Source of the DNA: a virus | IMG/VR virus record: IMGVR_UViG_3300023049_000060 | Coordinates: 1 to 38,001 of that record | Reading direction: 5' to 3' (one strand) | Length of the DNA: 38,001 nt | Shown: positions 14,001 to 21,121 of the stretch, piece after piece | Layout of the letters: every line of letters begins with the position of its first letter | How positions within the stretch are numbered: the first letter of the stretch is position 1 | Position numbers and translations under genes: made by a program | Notes under the pieces: model-generated | The model's input: the letters and a program-made list of their open reading frames with translations, nothing else | The model's database searches: none | Told to the model about the DNA's origin: nothing

Positions 14001-17000
14001 TACCCTCCGGGGCTCTCTGTACGTGTTGTCATCAAAGATCCTAGGAACAAACGCAGGATATAGCCCAAGTTTTGTCGGAGTAGCTGGAACATAAGATCCA
14101 TCAGTAGTGTCACATTCGTACACTTCAATTAAATCGCCGCGCTGAATGTTAGCACTAATCTGAACAAACCCTTCGTCGTTAAACGTGTAGTCTTGATTAT
14201 TAACAAGTTGCTCTGAGTTTAAGTAAACAAACACAGATTTAGGACTAAGAACGTTTAGACTAAACGGTGTAGTTAGTGCAAAAAACTCACTATTTTCTGC
14301 CTTAACTCTGTGTTCAATTCTTCTCGAAGCCGTTGCACAAAGCATGTCTGTAAAATAAAACGGCATACTACTAGTCTTGTCAGCATTAACTCGTTGTAAA
14401 ATAAGATCTACTTGCTGACGGGGTGACCCGTCAAACCCTAAATTCTCGGCAGTCTGTAAAAAGTTACGTTTAAACTTGGCGTACTCTGCACGACTGAATC
14501 TTAGAGCTTTAACAATGTTAGCAGACTTGTCAGTTATATGATATGCAGCCAGGTTGAACGGTCCTGAATGTTGTACAAATCTTTTACCAAACTGATCTAG
14601 TTCGCCTAAATCACGAAGATTGCCAGGGCCTGGAAACTGGCCTGAGAATCCCTTAATGTTTTCAACTATAGTCGAGACATGATCATTGACCTCGCCTAGA
14701 GTAAAACTGCCGATTTTATCATTAAGTGGGTTTCTCTCTAGGTTGTGTGCAATCTCATAGTAGCCGTTGCTGTTCTTAGGAGCAGCACTTTTGACTTTTA
14801 GAATAACATTTGTGTCAGTCGGAAGTTGGGTGGAAAACTCTACCTTAGCATTAACATCTGATGAGCTAATAGTATAGTCAGTGCCGTTAACTTGCAGAAC
14901 ATGGTTGACAAAAACCTTAACCAGTAGATCAGTAAGCTGACTACTCTGATTGTAAACGTCAACTTCGAATGTACTAGTAGGCTCTTCGACCACGTACTGT
15001 CGAATAACATATTGGTTGCTTTTTTCAAATCCCTTAGTCCAGCCATTTTGAACAATAAAGTCTTCGCGGTCGGAGTATTTTCTAAGATACCCGGTGTCGG
15101 TTGACTTCGTAAAAATCTCTTCGTTAATCTGATATGTAAACTTACTGTCTACTAAAGGAAAGCTAAATTGTATGTCACCGACGTTTTGTATGGTTCTGTA
15201 GCTAATTGGGAAGCCTAACTCGGAATCTGGAGTTCCTGTGCCAGTCTTGTAAGTAAAGATCGGATTACCGTTAAAGCTCGATTGCTCGTACGAGCTAGCA
15301 TCGTTAAACGAATAGCCTGCTGCATTGTACATTTGAAACAAAGGTTGCTGATTGACGTTTGTCTTTTCTTGAGTTTGCTTCCAGTCAGACCCAGTGAACC
15401 AAAATAGCTTGCCTCGGTTGTCTATGCCGTTAGTTACAAGAACAATCTCGTTTAGTAACGGAATAGTATCATCAGCTTCTACTAACGATATCTGTCTATT
15501 ATTGTCAACAGTAATAAAGTTTACGGTGTATATTTTACCATTAACTAACCTGTCGGGGTCAGCAGTAAATAGCACTCGCATGCCTTGAGCTAGAGGAATA
15601 CCATCTACGTTATACCCAACAGTTCCTTCAATTGTTGAAAAAACGTCAGTAGTAAAGTCGTCTACTAGGTCAATATCCCTTTTTGCAACCGTACCATAAT
15701 TAAACAATCTTAGGCCGGCTTCAAACTCAATAATAGGTCTAGTAGCACGAGCTGATTGATCTAAAGATATAGGCTGCTTGTTGAATTCAGCAGCAGTTTC
15801 TATAACACTAGAATGGAACCATAGGTTATACCTAGCCCATGCATTTCTGTCTGAGCTAGCTCTGTTTACAACAATGTAATCTTTGGTGCCAGCAAAGCTG
15901 TTAGCATTGCCAAACGGCAGCCGGTCAAACGGGTTATTGTCAAAAGGAATAAGTTGGTCAGCTGTGTAAGCAGCAGGAATAGTTAATTCGGCTTCGTTTA
16001 CCAATTTAATAGAAGAGCCGACACCTTCAACAAACCAGTCGCCTTCGGCGTACTTCTGTGGAATTACATTACCGCCAAAGACAACCTTAGTACCATTCGA
16101 AAGTTTAATGCCATTAGAACTAGTATATGCTACTTTACCTAAGATTTCTTCTTCTACGTCAATTGCTGTGTTCTGTTCTATGTTGAATACTTTAACGAAT
16201 CCGCCGGTATTAATATCAGACTCGCTTAGGTAAAATAGGTGATCCGGTGATTGATACGGAACTGTAAACTCTATAACACCGTTTTCGATATACTGAGGAT
16301 CAACTTCGTTACCGTCTGCATTAAAGAACTTCTGTCCTTCAACATACTGGCTGGATATGTTTTCGCTAACACCTTCTACAACAACCTGATTTCCTTGGTT
16401 GTCTGTTGTAAGGAAATCAGGATTAGGAATAGAAAACTTGCTGTCTCTAGTAATAGCAAACGGGTGGCCCGGTGTGTTAATTTCGAAGCGGTATGTCTGT
16501 CCTCTATAAAGAGTTAAAATAGGATTAGAAGATAACCTTGACGAGAACTTATATACAGAATTGTCGCCAGCCGATTCTACAGTGACACTATAAGTACTTA
16601 CTACGTTTCTAGTTTGTCCGAATATTGTTACTGCGTCTGGACCATTAGGCAGCCAGTAGTATTCACGGAAATTAACCAACTTGTCCCAGTCAACATTTGG
16701 GTTCCAAGCATAATACTCTTGCGTGTTAAGATTACTTTGATTAGAAACGTCTCCGTTAAACGCAGAAACTTGGTTTATAAAATCAGGATAGTCTTTGTAG
16801 AAATCTACATTACCTAGCTCGTCCTTAACTACTGTTGCTGGCTCGAGTTGACGAGTCTGACGTTGGTCACTAATATCTTGGATATACGTGTCGTTTGCAC
16901 GGAAGGCCTTTGCTGTTTTGCGGCCATAGAATCCAGAAATTTTCTCCGCAGTACCTGGCTGGACCATTTGGTCCAGAGTGCTGCCTAATATTTTCTTATT

Positions 17001-17099
17001 TGCTTGAGTTCTAAAATACCGTGGTAACAGCTCTGAGCTTCTTCTTTGTTCGTCGCCACCTATTGGCAGCGGGAAATCATTTTGATCATTGTTTGACAT
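2058..17099 (-). CDS. Giant modular virion protein in the gp7 position (5013 aa)
   Basis: This single 15-kb frame follows gp6 with a 1-nt TAATG overlap, the place T4 gives to baseplate wedge gp7 (1032 aa). The start at 17099 opens a polar N-terminus followed by W-rich segments typical of large structural proteins of marine T4-like phages. Visible modules, in order: a cupredoxin-like beta segment (about 185-310, with YRGQTYRF and GHPFAI); beta modules of the 'V.VNG..L..G.DY' type, recurring mainly in the last third; four W/Y-rich segments resembling small carbohydrate-binding modules near 1465, 1735, 2240 and 2890; FG-GAP-like propeller blades near 2140-2210 and 3010-3160 (FGTSVALSPDGKWLAVGSP); and two G.GYT.AP.VTI repeats near 3950-4010. 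The extreme C-terminus (SIAEFLRGSISKLPE) is a recurring ending in such proteins. No enzyme motif was seen. The likely role is a baseplate wedge or peripheral scaffold with surface-binding modules. Homology to gp7 itself is not established. Confidence 0.85.
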   Translation of the reverse strand: MSNNDQNDFPLPIGGDEQRRSSELLPRYFRTQANKKILGSTLDQMVQPGTAEKISGFYGRKTAKAFRANDTYIQDISDQRQTRQLEPATVVKDELGNVDFYKDYPDFINQVSAFNGDVSNQSNLNTQEYYAWNPNVDWDKLVNFREYYWLPNGPDAVTIFGQTRNVVSTYSVTVESAGDNSVYKFSSRLSSNPILTLYRGQTYRFEINTPGHPFAITRDSKFSIPNPDFLTTDNQGNQVVVEGVSENISSQYVEGQKFFNADGNEVDPQYIENGVIEFTVPYQSPDHLFYLSESDINTGGFVKVFNIEQNTAIDVEEEILGKVAYTSSNGIKLSNGTKVVFGGNVIPQKYAEGDWFVEGVGSSIKLVNEAELTIPAAYTADQLIPFDNNPFDRLPFGNANSFAGTKDYIVVNRASSDRNAWARYNLWFHSSVIETAAEFNKQPISLDQSARATRPIIEFEAGLRLFNYGTVAKRDIDLVDDFTTDVFSTIEGTVGYNVDGIPLAQGMRVLFTADPDRLVNGKIYTVNFITVDNNRQISLVEADDTIPLLNEIVLVTNGIDNRGKLFWFTGSDWKQTQEKTNVNQQPLFQMYNAAGYSFNDASSYEQSSFNGNPIFTYKTGTGTPDSELGFPISYRTIQNVGDIQFSFPLVDSKFTYQINEEIFTKSTDTGYLRKYSDREDFIVQNGWTKGFEKSNQYVIRQYVVEEPTSTFEVDVYNQSSQLTDLLVKVFVNHVLQVNGTDYTISSSDVNAKVEFSTQLPTDTNVILKVKSAAPKNSNGYYEIAHNLERNPLNDKIGSFTLGEVNDHVSTIVENIKGFSGQFPGPGNLRDLGELDQFGKRFVQHSGPFNLAAYHITDKSANIVKALRFSRAEYAKFKRNFLQTAENLGFDGSPRQQVDLILQRVNADKTSSMPFYFTDMLCATASRRIEHRVKAENSEFFALTTPFSLNVLSPKSVFVYLNSEQLVNNQDYTFNDEGFVQISANIQRGDLIEVYECDTTDGSYVPATPTKLGLYPAFVPRIFDDNTYREPRRVIQGHDGSIILAFNDYRDAIILELELRIYNNLKQEYNPDLFSIDEFVPGDFRNTGYNKESIDNSMITDFVDWVSVAGDPDYTSNTVFESTDTFTYNYTGTTSPSGTNLNGYWRSVYIQAYDTDRPHTHPWEMLGIRKKPTWWDSVYGPAPYTRNNLVLWQDLASGFIRNQSGTVTRKDPKYSRPTLLSHIPVDDSGNLLSPLDSKYATSRSDRARQSPFKFGDRSPVETAWRRSSEYPFSLITAKVLNQPCATFATGFDLSRIKRNQVGQIIYTRTGKALRLRDVVFPNTKSDNERTLTSGLVNYVFDYLISDVLLSYNRYKDQLSKIQNQLSVKVAGFTEKEKFNLILDSRTPFNEGNVFLPQENYQIFLNTSAPIDVVSYSGVIVEKTTAGYVVKGYDRENPVFRFNRPVIASTDPAITIGGLSEPFLDWAAGKQYVKGQNVRNGNDFYRTLESHVSGVSFDTIKFKKLSSLPQTGGRKATLRRRFEDELIEIPYGTTLASVQEVVDFLLGYEEALVRKGFVFDFFNTESVQIENWTFSVKEFLFWTTQNWAAGSAITLSPGAEQVKFSREFAVVDDLFDNFYNYSLFKADGKTLPKEFSSISRTNQNDFGLAVRNTEDGIFHVRLPLVQKEHVILLDNISVFGDIIYDLEAGYRQERIQVTGYRSSNWAGGLDIPGFIYDSAEVTDWEPWTDYSVGSLVKYKEFFYVALFDISGNNVFVAGNWERLKDRPAARLIPNFDNRINQFADFYDLDTDNFDTQQQKHAQHLIGYQKRKYLQNIITDDVSQYKFYQGFIQDKGTVNSLTKLFDALGSVNKESLEFYEEWAIRLGRYGATDNSEIIEFLLDESQFRLNPQPVELVETLPANSTDLVYRQRPVDIYATPPEYNSKPFPIAENDPFELRSAGYVLEDDVSFRISNKDDVLDGDVASVGFGEYIWVIGLNEDWDVLQHVRIPLRVTAIESTELEEVEQASVSRSAATITVNTDASLLAKGDVIGIQGISSPNNNFYKVVSVGIDTITAVTTNAVTIEDQDRTDGYVSILRSVRAGNTVEANQIAEAGIAPNQKLWIDNDSFDNWLVLENKEVYTESQTITNREVLNSDYARSIASSADNTTVVIGDPTYNDGAVYTYRRASESEELLFDSDIIPFRELTNSIDAEQAFGTSVALSPDGKWLAVGSPNASNIASPFRGGFEEHIDYEVGDVVRYNQQYWTANRVLTAGSTDSEFQTFNSYAFIEEETDSSAIKLILQGVPYLPGVTVGQQVDSSNQQVPPHVLVRAPIDQYIGSLNGDTAYFSWNSFTNLTKQDPLDDTEPFADLPVNSTSVHTGINSTFISRSSGHEIIQKVDNVLFVQEGENLPVEGDLVTTLSAQGRVYRRFSSGFSVTLYITDVQGQFNQDDILFNRGLEVGEYSQPAFVANSELGGYWLFEDTGPYVNAPQGTLPSEFGTTGYGLVFRDIILSSESRSPNLYASVLDDVASFGDNLDRSFLINFSYQGDAQLDPGDDVGNPTRNPVRDLPSSLWAIRIPKTLESDLGVGETFRLWVNNSVVSEDVSDYGFTFDYLNDEGHTVVNVWDGYIDFTFTDTQVVDIDGDSTTGDFYEPDGSLGVSPATIIDPITGATAEVAFYQKRNINQGRVYLKNVTGSFVVNNLLRINTLEGSTANTREMGRATYVSLADASMGKLAIIDKGTNFTVDSDSYLNPLNDFALVNGEYWMYRTTTTSSGAPQPVSFPSTTSRDWSRTGNIPVSATKDQNGNTNQGVYHIYVRSGQAWQWINSYVIPDSESGSNAAKDLDFAQQDQLYTLLVSTNESVYVIKNGKDQNGTEYNWEIDIDPNYRGDWTSYRDAVQAWPSSFLTINTGDIVQYNEELYRASTIISDLAPPSANSVKWEVVPNEITVEGVLPHMSTQAVYGDSTFADPSLTEFAKQTSISTQGQVIAITVATDTVSDTVDNRILIYRVHNGRYVFNQVIDAPTVGTGFANSISLSPNGLFLAVGEPFSDTTSFDQGSVSVYSQVDGKFVLVQTLVSPRNERAEQFGTKVSATNTTISVASFNGDILVPTTFDVGSGSETTFDNGFTQFSSSYVGSGSVTVYELVESTFIFADALEIDGADSAEFGETVVAVNNHVYVGLPRIRIDTSIGAVVDYRRQKGKTAWNSIRRSLPVVDLDQIKEVFLYNRRNEQLVTYLDYVDVRQGKIAGSVDAQIDFKTFTDPARYNVSTSPQLLNETNNWEDEFVGKVWWDLSTARFANPYQGGAIYQSANWNRVLPGSSIDVYEWVETTLVPSAWDDLADTTQGIAQGVSGSSLYGDSVYSQKLKYDSVSQSFSNVYYYWVSNKFTIPSTGNRTISVGNMARTIADPNQESYRFISFMSDNRFVLYNSDNLISSTDIVLAVTYYTQDNKEQNVHTEYQLLTEGLESSLPKQDIERKWFDSLAGYDDQNRRVPDPKLSPRQRYGTSFRPRQSWFVNRQEALKQVVERANASLLKQPIVDSRDLSKFLAEDPLPTVTSRVYDYAIESVEELRFIASNRASRALIDVEVIDGSITNVSIIESGRQYKDPTFEAGSNTIRKGPAVSVFGNGNDLEIDLFINNLGQVIDFDIVNPGTGYTNDIRVTVRPLSVLVISDSSIGGRWAIYTWNSDVNQWSRSATQSFDVKKFWKYTDWYAEGDNQFTVVNNLVQGSYQLPALNDNVGEVVKIENEGTGGWLLLRKVDDSETGDIATNYITIGRQAGTIEILPRLYDTVLNLVGFDASSYDSRFFDTEPTDEIRLIMQGLRDDILVDDLAVDYNQLFFSSIRYVFSEQLNVDWAFKTSFVRAKHNVGELSQKVTFKNNNLPSFNDYVEEAKPYKTNVREYVSALEKIENTNSAVTDFDLPPKYDPESGRILPRAVQIVDNKLVDALGLFEDYPDKYWKDNFGFKVTGFQIVDGGTGYTTAPAVTITGGGGSGAVAKAFVGYGRITKVQIMSTGSGYTSAPQVTIAPPPDSAAAQARVNAVIGESLVRSHRIEIKIDRLTGHPTILLLDESESFVGTGANTSFDLNWPMDLRTNSVTVTVNGEQALRSEFSFKNVKDTSLSYTRYKGRIEFTNPPALDSEIVVNYRKGTSLLHATDRIKHLYAPESGMIGNDVSQLMSGVDYGGVEVRSFDFDTSTGWDTDAWLASPWDILDTTYEDLVFRLDGSTIVLELEQPLEDEVTYNVYKNGIRIDDPDHDGSTVITNRMPSIVGDGEQTVINLDDYGISTSDGDVIIVRKTTSDGSFAPDPDSFDTQLSGGNLDYGNATGLNAEDIIVDGDLFVTPVNGSGPEELIPGQVLDTIDIKVFENLASGQGEISNQNFVTDGITDVYPLTIKPNNIDAVIVKLGDRILSESEYSVNFSENTVTLATVPVAGQYLTVIIVGMNGENVRDISSVRADGSTTAITTEIDWSSDLESFVLLNGVPATTNEVLLTNVNSKAVFVFSTPPQEDTIIDYGIFVGSGLTQNFSRVTRDAFTGDGTTTSFELTSFPGSQEPVEFFMLVNVNGSIVSPGYNKQFVVENPAVTIYQFDLFEIPESTIDPAEVRVFVNKTELVRGADFIVNLADSTIRIDPEFLNKDDVIEAYYTANAAYTVTDNVIELAQPPADGSDVNIYQFTNHNILEPERISYNVTERSTMIAGTNEFTTYHNLRAGKILLRDPAAGIQYVWVIVNGKLLTPGVDYSLALDNLIVYLVAEPAVGDTVDIIQFTAPVATPRMAWTQFKDILNRTHYKRHDNEPGLQLAKPLHEYDIRIEVEDATALPEPNKAANKPGIVFVNGERIEYFVKSGNLLRQLRRGTLGTGVADVYPTGTPVINKGQSKNIPYKDDLISQVIGNDGSSTVYDTKFNLTGFSLLHSQQYRDFFEVFVGGRRLRKNAIQSYQFDMVDIDGNIVQAIAQDSPAGDVEIEQEFDIIVDQSTGEVQLELTEAPNPTDKIIIVRRIGKLWSNPGTALKDANNSIAEFLRGSISKLPE

Positions 17100-20000
17100 T
17101 AGAAGCTAATTCCTCCAGAGGTGTTAAGTGTTCCAGCCGAGGTATCACTTTCGATACCTTGTCTTGCCGGTTCGTTTGATGTTGTAACTATGCTACCAGA
17201 AGCGTTTAATCGAGTTGCTGTAACTTCGTCAATTAATTTGACATCTGCTACACCTGCTCCAGAAATAAAAATCTCGTCTGGCTGAGAACGAATCTCAAAT
17301 AAGCTACCAAACGACTGGTCTAACTGGTTTGGTACGATAATAAAAGTTACTAGATCAGGTGCCATTCTGTTCATAACAAATGAAGCTAGTTCTTGAAAGT
17401 AAAATGTGTCGCCAAAACCCCAGTTGTCTAGAGCAAAATATTGATTAACTAGACTGATAATCCGTGTTTTTATATCGTTGTCGTTTAGCACAACCTCGGG
17501 GTTTTTTACTGCTTTAAATGTAGCTTGCAAATCTTCGTTCGCCTTTGGGCCAAATAATACTTTGTACTTAACCGGATGATAAATTACCTCATCACTTATT
17601 GACTTAATCTTGTTAATTTCACTTCCAAACGACCTAAACAACTGATCGGAACTAGGAGGTTTCGGCCTTTCGTCAAGCTGGCCGTCTAGATACAACCTAT
17701 AATTTCTGTCGTAACCTCTAGTAAGCAAGTACGTATCCATAATATTACTTGCACTAGGATCAATTCTTGCACTGGCGTCAGCAGTGTGCACGTAATGAAA
17801 CTTTAGACCCGAGCGGCCTATATGTGCTACAAAGTCTCCCGTTAACTCTAAAGTTAACGAATTAGCATTTAGCCGCTTGAACACATCAGAGCTATTAAAG
17901 TAAAACACTTGGCCGTCGTCGTATGTACTTAATGGTGCTAACTCTGCTTCGCTCCGCAACAGGATAACTCCTACTTCTTCGTGATCCACATATCTAAAGT
18001 CCTCTGTTCCGGCTTCGGTAATATAGCGCTCTTGGATTACAATTTTCTCTAAGATTGTAGACAAGCCAGTCTGCGGGTCAATAAAATCAGGATTAACTAT
18101 TAAGTCAAAGAGCTTAGGATTATCGACAACTCCGTCAGTGTCTCTGTCTGCAAATGTTACTTCGACTCTAGAACTATCAACATATCCGTCTTTATCTCTA
18201 AACTCTTCTAGAATCTCCCAAACAAAGTCAGTAGTAAACGCACCTATTGCATCTGGTTGATTATTAACGTTAAGTACCGAAATCTTATCTTTAACGACCT
18301 TGCCTGTTTTATTGTCGAACACTTTGTTAGTTGAATCGTAAAAGAATCTTATTTCATTATCACTTTCAAAGACATAACGCAAGCCTCTGTAAGTTACTTT
18401 GTATCGTTCTCCAGATGTTTCAAATTTCAGAAGCCAACTAGCATCTAGCCCTTGGCCAGTATTGTCGCCAGCAAAGCCTGTACTAAATTCTCCTCGAGAA
18501 TTTAGGTTAGAAGCTGTTACTAGGCGCCAACGTTGAGCAGTTACATCAAAACGCAAGCCGAAATTATTAAACGCAAATGTCTGATCAATGACCTGCCTCT
18601 TTACGTCGTCGATAAGTGAATTAGCAAGTGCAGGACGTATTTCGTCAATAAGTGCTCCTTGAGGTATCTTATCACTTAAAGAAATAGCTCCAGTTTCTTC
18701 ACTTAGTGTAACGTCTGCGCCGTTGCCAGCAACGTTAAACACCTTAGTCCAAATGTAAGTTTTGTCTCCTAACTTACTAGGAGAGCCTGTCTTGATATTG
18801 TTATTACGGTCGAAGTATGTGCCTGATGGTGAAACAAACCTAAGTAAACTATCGGGCTTTAAGAACCGTAAACTCGACGACGTAAACGAGCCAACCTGAA
18901 GCAAGTTTTCTCTTGGCGCAGTTACAGAGTTACTCAAAAAACCTGTGTACGTATTTGTGTCATTTGTTTCTTCTAACCAAAACGCACCAATTTCCGATGC
19001 ACTTATTTTAGGAAACCGGTCGTAGTAAAAATGAGCTACTTTCCTGTTGCTCAGCAACGGCTCTATTTCATTTACGATTATGCCTTCGATATCTGTTTGT
19101 GTAGTAAAAGAAAATGTCGTAGTTTTGTTAATAAACTCTTTGTAGACTACTCCGTCGTTACCGTATAAGTTGGTGTTACTGTACTTTCCTGTTGCATCAA
19201 TTAAATCAAAAAATCTAGAAATACCGCTAGAAGTTCTGTTAACAGACTTAACCTTGACAATTTCTTGGCTAATTCCAAGAGGAGCAATGTTATAATCTTC
19301 ACCTGTAACCATTCTATTCTGAGTATAATAAGTAGCAGGAGCATTAGACTTAATGCTTGCATTAGACTCGCTAGCAGAACTATTGCTTATTGTAGTCTGA
19401 AGACCAACAGTTATTGTAACCTCTTCTGGTCTTCCTTGTTTACTTAAGTAAGGAATTGTGAAATTAATTCCAGACATTGCCGCAGGGGTTATAATCATGC
19501 TGCGATTTTCACTTACTCTATAATAGGTTCTAAAATTACCTTTTGGAAGCTCTCCAAATACACCGTCAGAGAAGATTAAATTAATTCTGTCATCAACCCG
19601 AGTTAGCACACTGTATACCGACCGGATCTTTTTGTTTATGCTGTTATAGATAATGTTGTTACCTTCAACACTGTCGACTTTAGTCCATAACTCTGTTTCG
19701 TTGCCGTTAGCATCTAACTTGTACAACCAGACATCGGAATCGTTAATGTTTATTGTGTCTACAGACACGGTTTGATTAGCAGTAGGTTGAGTTACTGTAA
19801 ACTGTCCGCTATCAAGAATACCTTGACGGAAATGAGTAAAGAAACCACTGTTGGAACTGCCGGGGCCGCGGCCGTCGTCCCTATATAAGAAAGCAAAGTT
19901 ATTGCCCGGTAGAGGTGCTTCTTCTTCGATATTACCATCACTCAAATCAGTAGAAACGATTTGAAAGGGAGTAGTTTTGCCTTCAATAGTTTTTTGAAAA

Positions 20001-20599
20001 CTGTAGGTTGGAATAGTAGTATTAAGACCATTAATCCTGTACTGCTCGCTAGGAACACCTGCAACGTCGTCGCGCTTTGCAGGTTTTCCGAAAACGCCGT
20101 TAACAGGCAGTGCAGTGTTTAAAATCTTAATAAATTGTTCAAACCAGCTATTATTCGTGCTATCGTTCCAAGAAATTGTTTGACCTTTTAAGTTAACTCC
20201 GTTACTGTCAACTAAATCTTCTGTGGTCCTAACAGCAGTAAATTTTAGCAGACCATTAGCTGCTTGATTTCGGCGAGGATTATAGCTTATTAGTCTTGCA
20301 AGACGCAAGACGCTTTCTCTGCGCTCTGCTAGTTCAAGAAAGTTCTCTCGAGCGTTTAAGTCGATTCGGAAAGCTAAGTTTTGTCCTAAAAACGCAATAA
20401 GATCAATAAGCGCAAGATACTCTGATGATTCGATATAATCGTTAAAATCTTCAGGATAATTTTCACGCAAATATGTAATCATTGTGCGTCTTAGATTGTC
20501 AAAGTCGTAACTCTGGAAATCCGCATTGCGAAAGGTTTGGTAAACACGCTTCCAGTCTTCTGCGACTAGTAATCGGTTCTGTCTATCAGTTGCTGACAT
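17099..20599 (-). CDS. 6: Baseplate wedge protein gp6
   Basis: This 1166-residue protein corresponds to the T4 wedge component gp6, which forms the ring joining the six wedges of the baseplate. The diagnostic part is the N-terminal 100 residues: a tract around LRENYPEDFNDYIESSEY, then an acidic, hydrophobic helix (LIDLIAFLGQNLAFRIDLNA) and an arginine-rich stretch ending SYNPRRNQAANG, which are hallmarks of gp6 in cyanophage-like T4 relatives. The centre and C-terminus contain beta-rich baseplate-J-like sequence, including a QEIVKVKSVNR tract and a final segment with NQYFALDNWGFGDTFY. T4 gp6 is 660 aa, so this copy is almost twice as long, with extra beta-rich material in the middle. It is preceded by a perfect TATAAATA late promoter and gp25, and followed directly by the giant gene through a 1-nt overlap. 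Confidence 0.93.
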   Translation of the reverse strand: MSATDRQNRLLVAEDWKRVYQTFRNADFQSYDFDNLRRTMITYLRENYPEDFNDYIESSEYLALIDLIAFLGQNLAFRIDLNARENFLELAERRESVLRLARLISYNPRRNQAANGLLKFTAVRTTEDLVDSNGVNLKGQTISWNDSTNNSWFEQFIKILNTALPVNGVFGKPAKRDDVAGVPSEQYRINGLNTTIPTYSFQKTIEGKTTPFQIVSTDLSDGNIEEEAPLPGNNFAFLYRDDGRGPGSSNSGFFTHFRQGILDSGQFTVTQPTANQTVSVDTININDSDVWLYKLDANGNETELWTKVDSVEGNNIIYNSINKKIRSVYSVLTRVDDRINLIFSDGVFGELPKGNFRTYYRVSENRSMIITPAAMSGINFTIPYLSKQGRPEEVTITVGLQTTISNSSASESNASIKSNAPATYYTQNRMVTGEDYNIAPLGISQEIVKVKSVNRTSSGISRFFDLIDATGKYSNTNLYGNDGVVYKEFINKTTTFSFTTQTDIEGIIVNEIEPLLSNRKVAHFYYDRFPKISASEIGAFWLEETNDTNTYTGFLSNSVTAPRENLLQVGSFTSSSLRFLKPDSLLRFVSPSGTYFDRNNNIKTGSPSKLGDKTYIWTKVFNVAGNGADVTLSEETGAISLSDKIPQGALIDEIRPALANSLIDDVKRQVIDQTFAFNNFGLRFDVTAQRWRLVTASNLNSRGEFSTGFAGDNTGQGLDASWLLKFETSGERYKVTYRGLRYVFESDNEIRFFYDSTNKVFDNKTGKVVKDKISVLNVNNQPDAIGAFTTDFVWEILEEFRDKDGYVDSSRVEVTFADRDTDGVVDNPKLFDLIVNPDFIDPQTGLSTILEKIVIQERYITEAGTEDFRYVDHEEVGVILLRSEAELAPLSTYDDGQVFYFNSSDVFKRLNANSLTLELTGDFVAHIGRSGLKFHYVHTADASARIDPSASNIMDTYLLTRGYDRNYRLYLDGQLDERPKPPSSDQLFRSFGSEINKIKSISDEVIYHPVKYKVLFGPKANEDLQATFKAVKNPEVVLNDNDIKTRIISLVNQYFALDNWGFGDTFYFQELASFVMNRMAPDLVTFIIVPNQLDQSFGSLFEIRSQPDEIFISGAGVADVKLIDEVTATRLNASGSIVTTSNEPARQGIESDTSAGTLNTSGGISF

Positions 20600-20625
20600 G
20601 TACTTTCCTCTGTTATATTAGTATT

Positions 20626-20633
20626 TATTTATA
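20626..20633 (-). promoter_or_regulatory. Late promoter TATAAATA before gp6
   Basis: The minus strand reads GTTATAAATAAATAC upstream of gp6. It contains an exact TATAAATA (20626-20633) and an overlapping AATAAATA (20622-20629). Initiation 6-7 nt downstream would leave a leader of about 20 nt before the gp6 ATG. The T4 family uses this octamer with the gp55 sigma factor, whose gene is present in this window. Confidence 0.75.
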
Positions 20634-20653
20634 ACAGAAAACTACGTATATAA

Positions 20654-21100
20654 TCACGCAATTAAGCCGTTAGCTTGATCGAATTGTAAGCGCATCTTTT
20701 CAGAAATACTATAATCTAAATAGGTAATTACACACTCAATTAAAATACCGTTAAAGAAAGTATCTACAATAACCCAGTCAACAGAAACTCTTGGGTCGGC
20801 ATTAACAATAGTCTCAATGTTCTCTACAATAGCCTGCTTCAAGTTTTCAGTTAGAGGTTCGTACAATAAATCCCAAATGATAGTGCCAAACTCGGGATTT
20901 TCTAATTTTTCACCCTGACGAATATGAAAATGATTTATAATGTCTTGTTTTATAATCGACACATCATAAAGTCTGAATCCGTCGTTGGCGGGGTTAACCG
21001 TGCTGATGCCTCGGTAAACGGTATTAGCAACAGGCTGCCGCTGCTTCTGCGACTGCTCTGCCTGGACTCGTTTATAAAGATTCTTTTCTAGTGTGCTCAT
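20654..21100 (-). CDS. 25: Baseplate wedge protein gp25
   Basis: This 148-residue protein matches the gp25/W family, the conserved wedge component that helps trigger sheath polymerisation in contractile tails. The family core is clear: DIINHFHIRQGEKLENPEFG, then TIIWDLLYEPLTENLKQAIV and a NADPRVSVDWV segment. Its length is close to the T4 protein (132 aa). The gene sits 21 bp after gp5 and 54 bp before gp6, the classic gp5-gp25-gp6 neighbourhood. The upstream sequence AGGATAAATACTTCC contains both a Shine-Dalgarno-like AGGA and a GATAAATA octamer. The octamer lies too close to the ATG to leave a leader, so translation from the gp5 transcript is more likely. Confidence 0.93.
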   Translation of the reverse strand: MSTLEKNLYKRVQAEQSQKQRQPVANTVYRGISTVNPANDGFRLYDVSIIKQDIINHFHIRQGEKLENPEFGTIIWDLLYEPLTENLKQAIVENIETIVNADPRVSVDWVIVDTFFNGILIECVITYLDYSISEKMRLQFDQANGLIA

Positions 21101-21121
21101 GGAAGTATTTATCCTAAAAAT

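Noticed and set aside
21106-21113. GATAAATA octamer directly before gp25 as a late promoter
   Set aside because: Transcription would begin at about the ATG and leave no leader. The AGGA overlapping it is more useful as a ribosome site, and gp25 can be read from the gp5 transcript.
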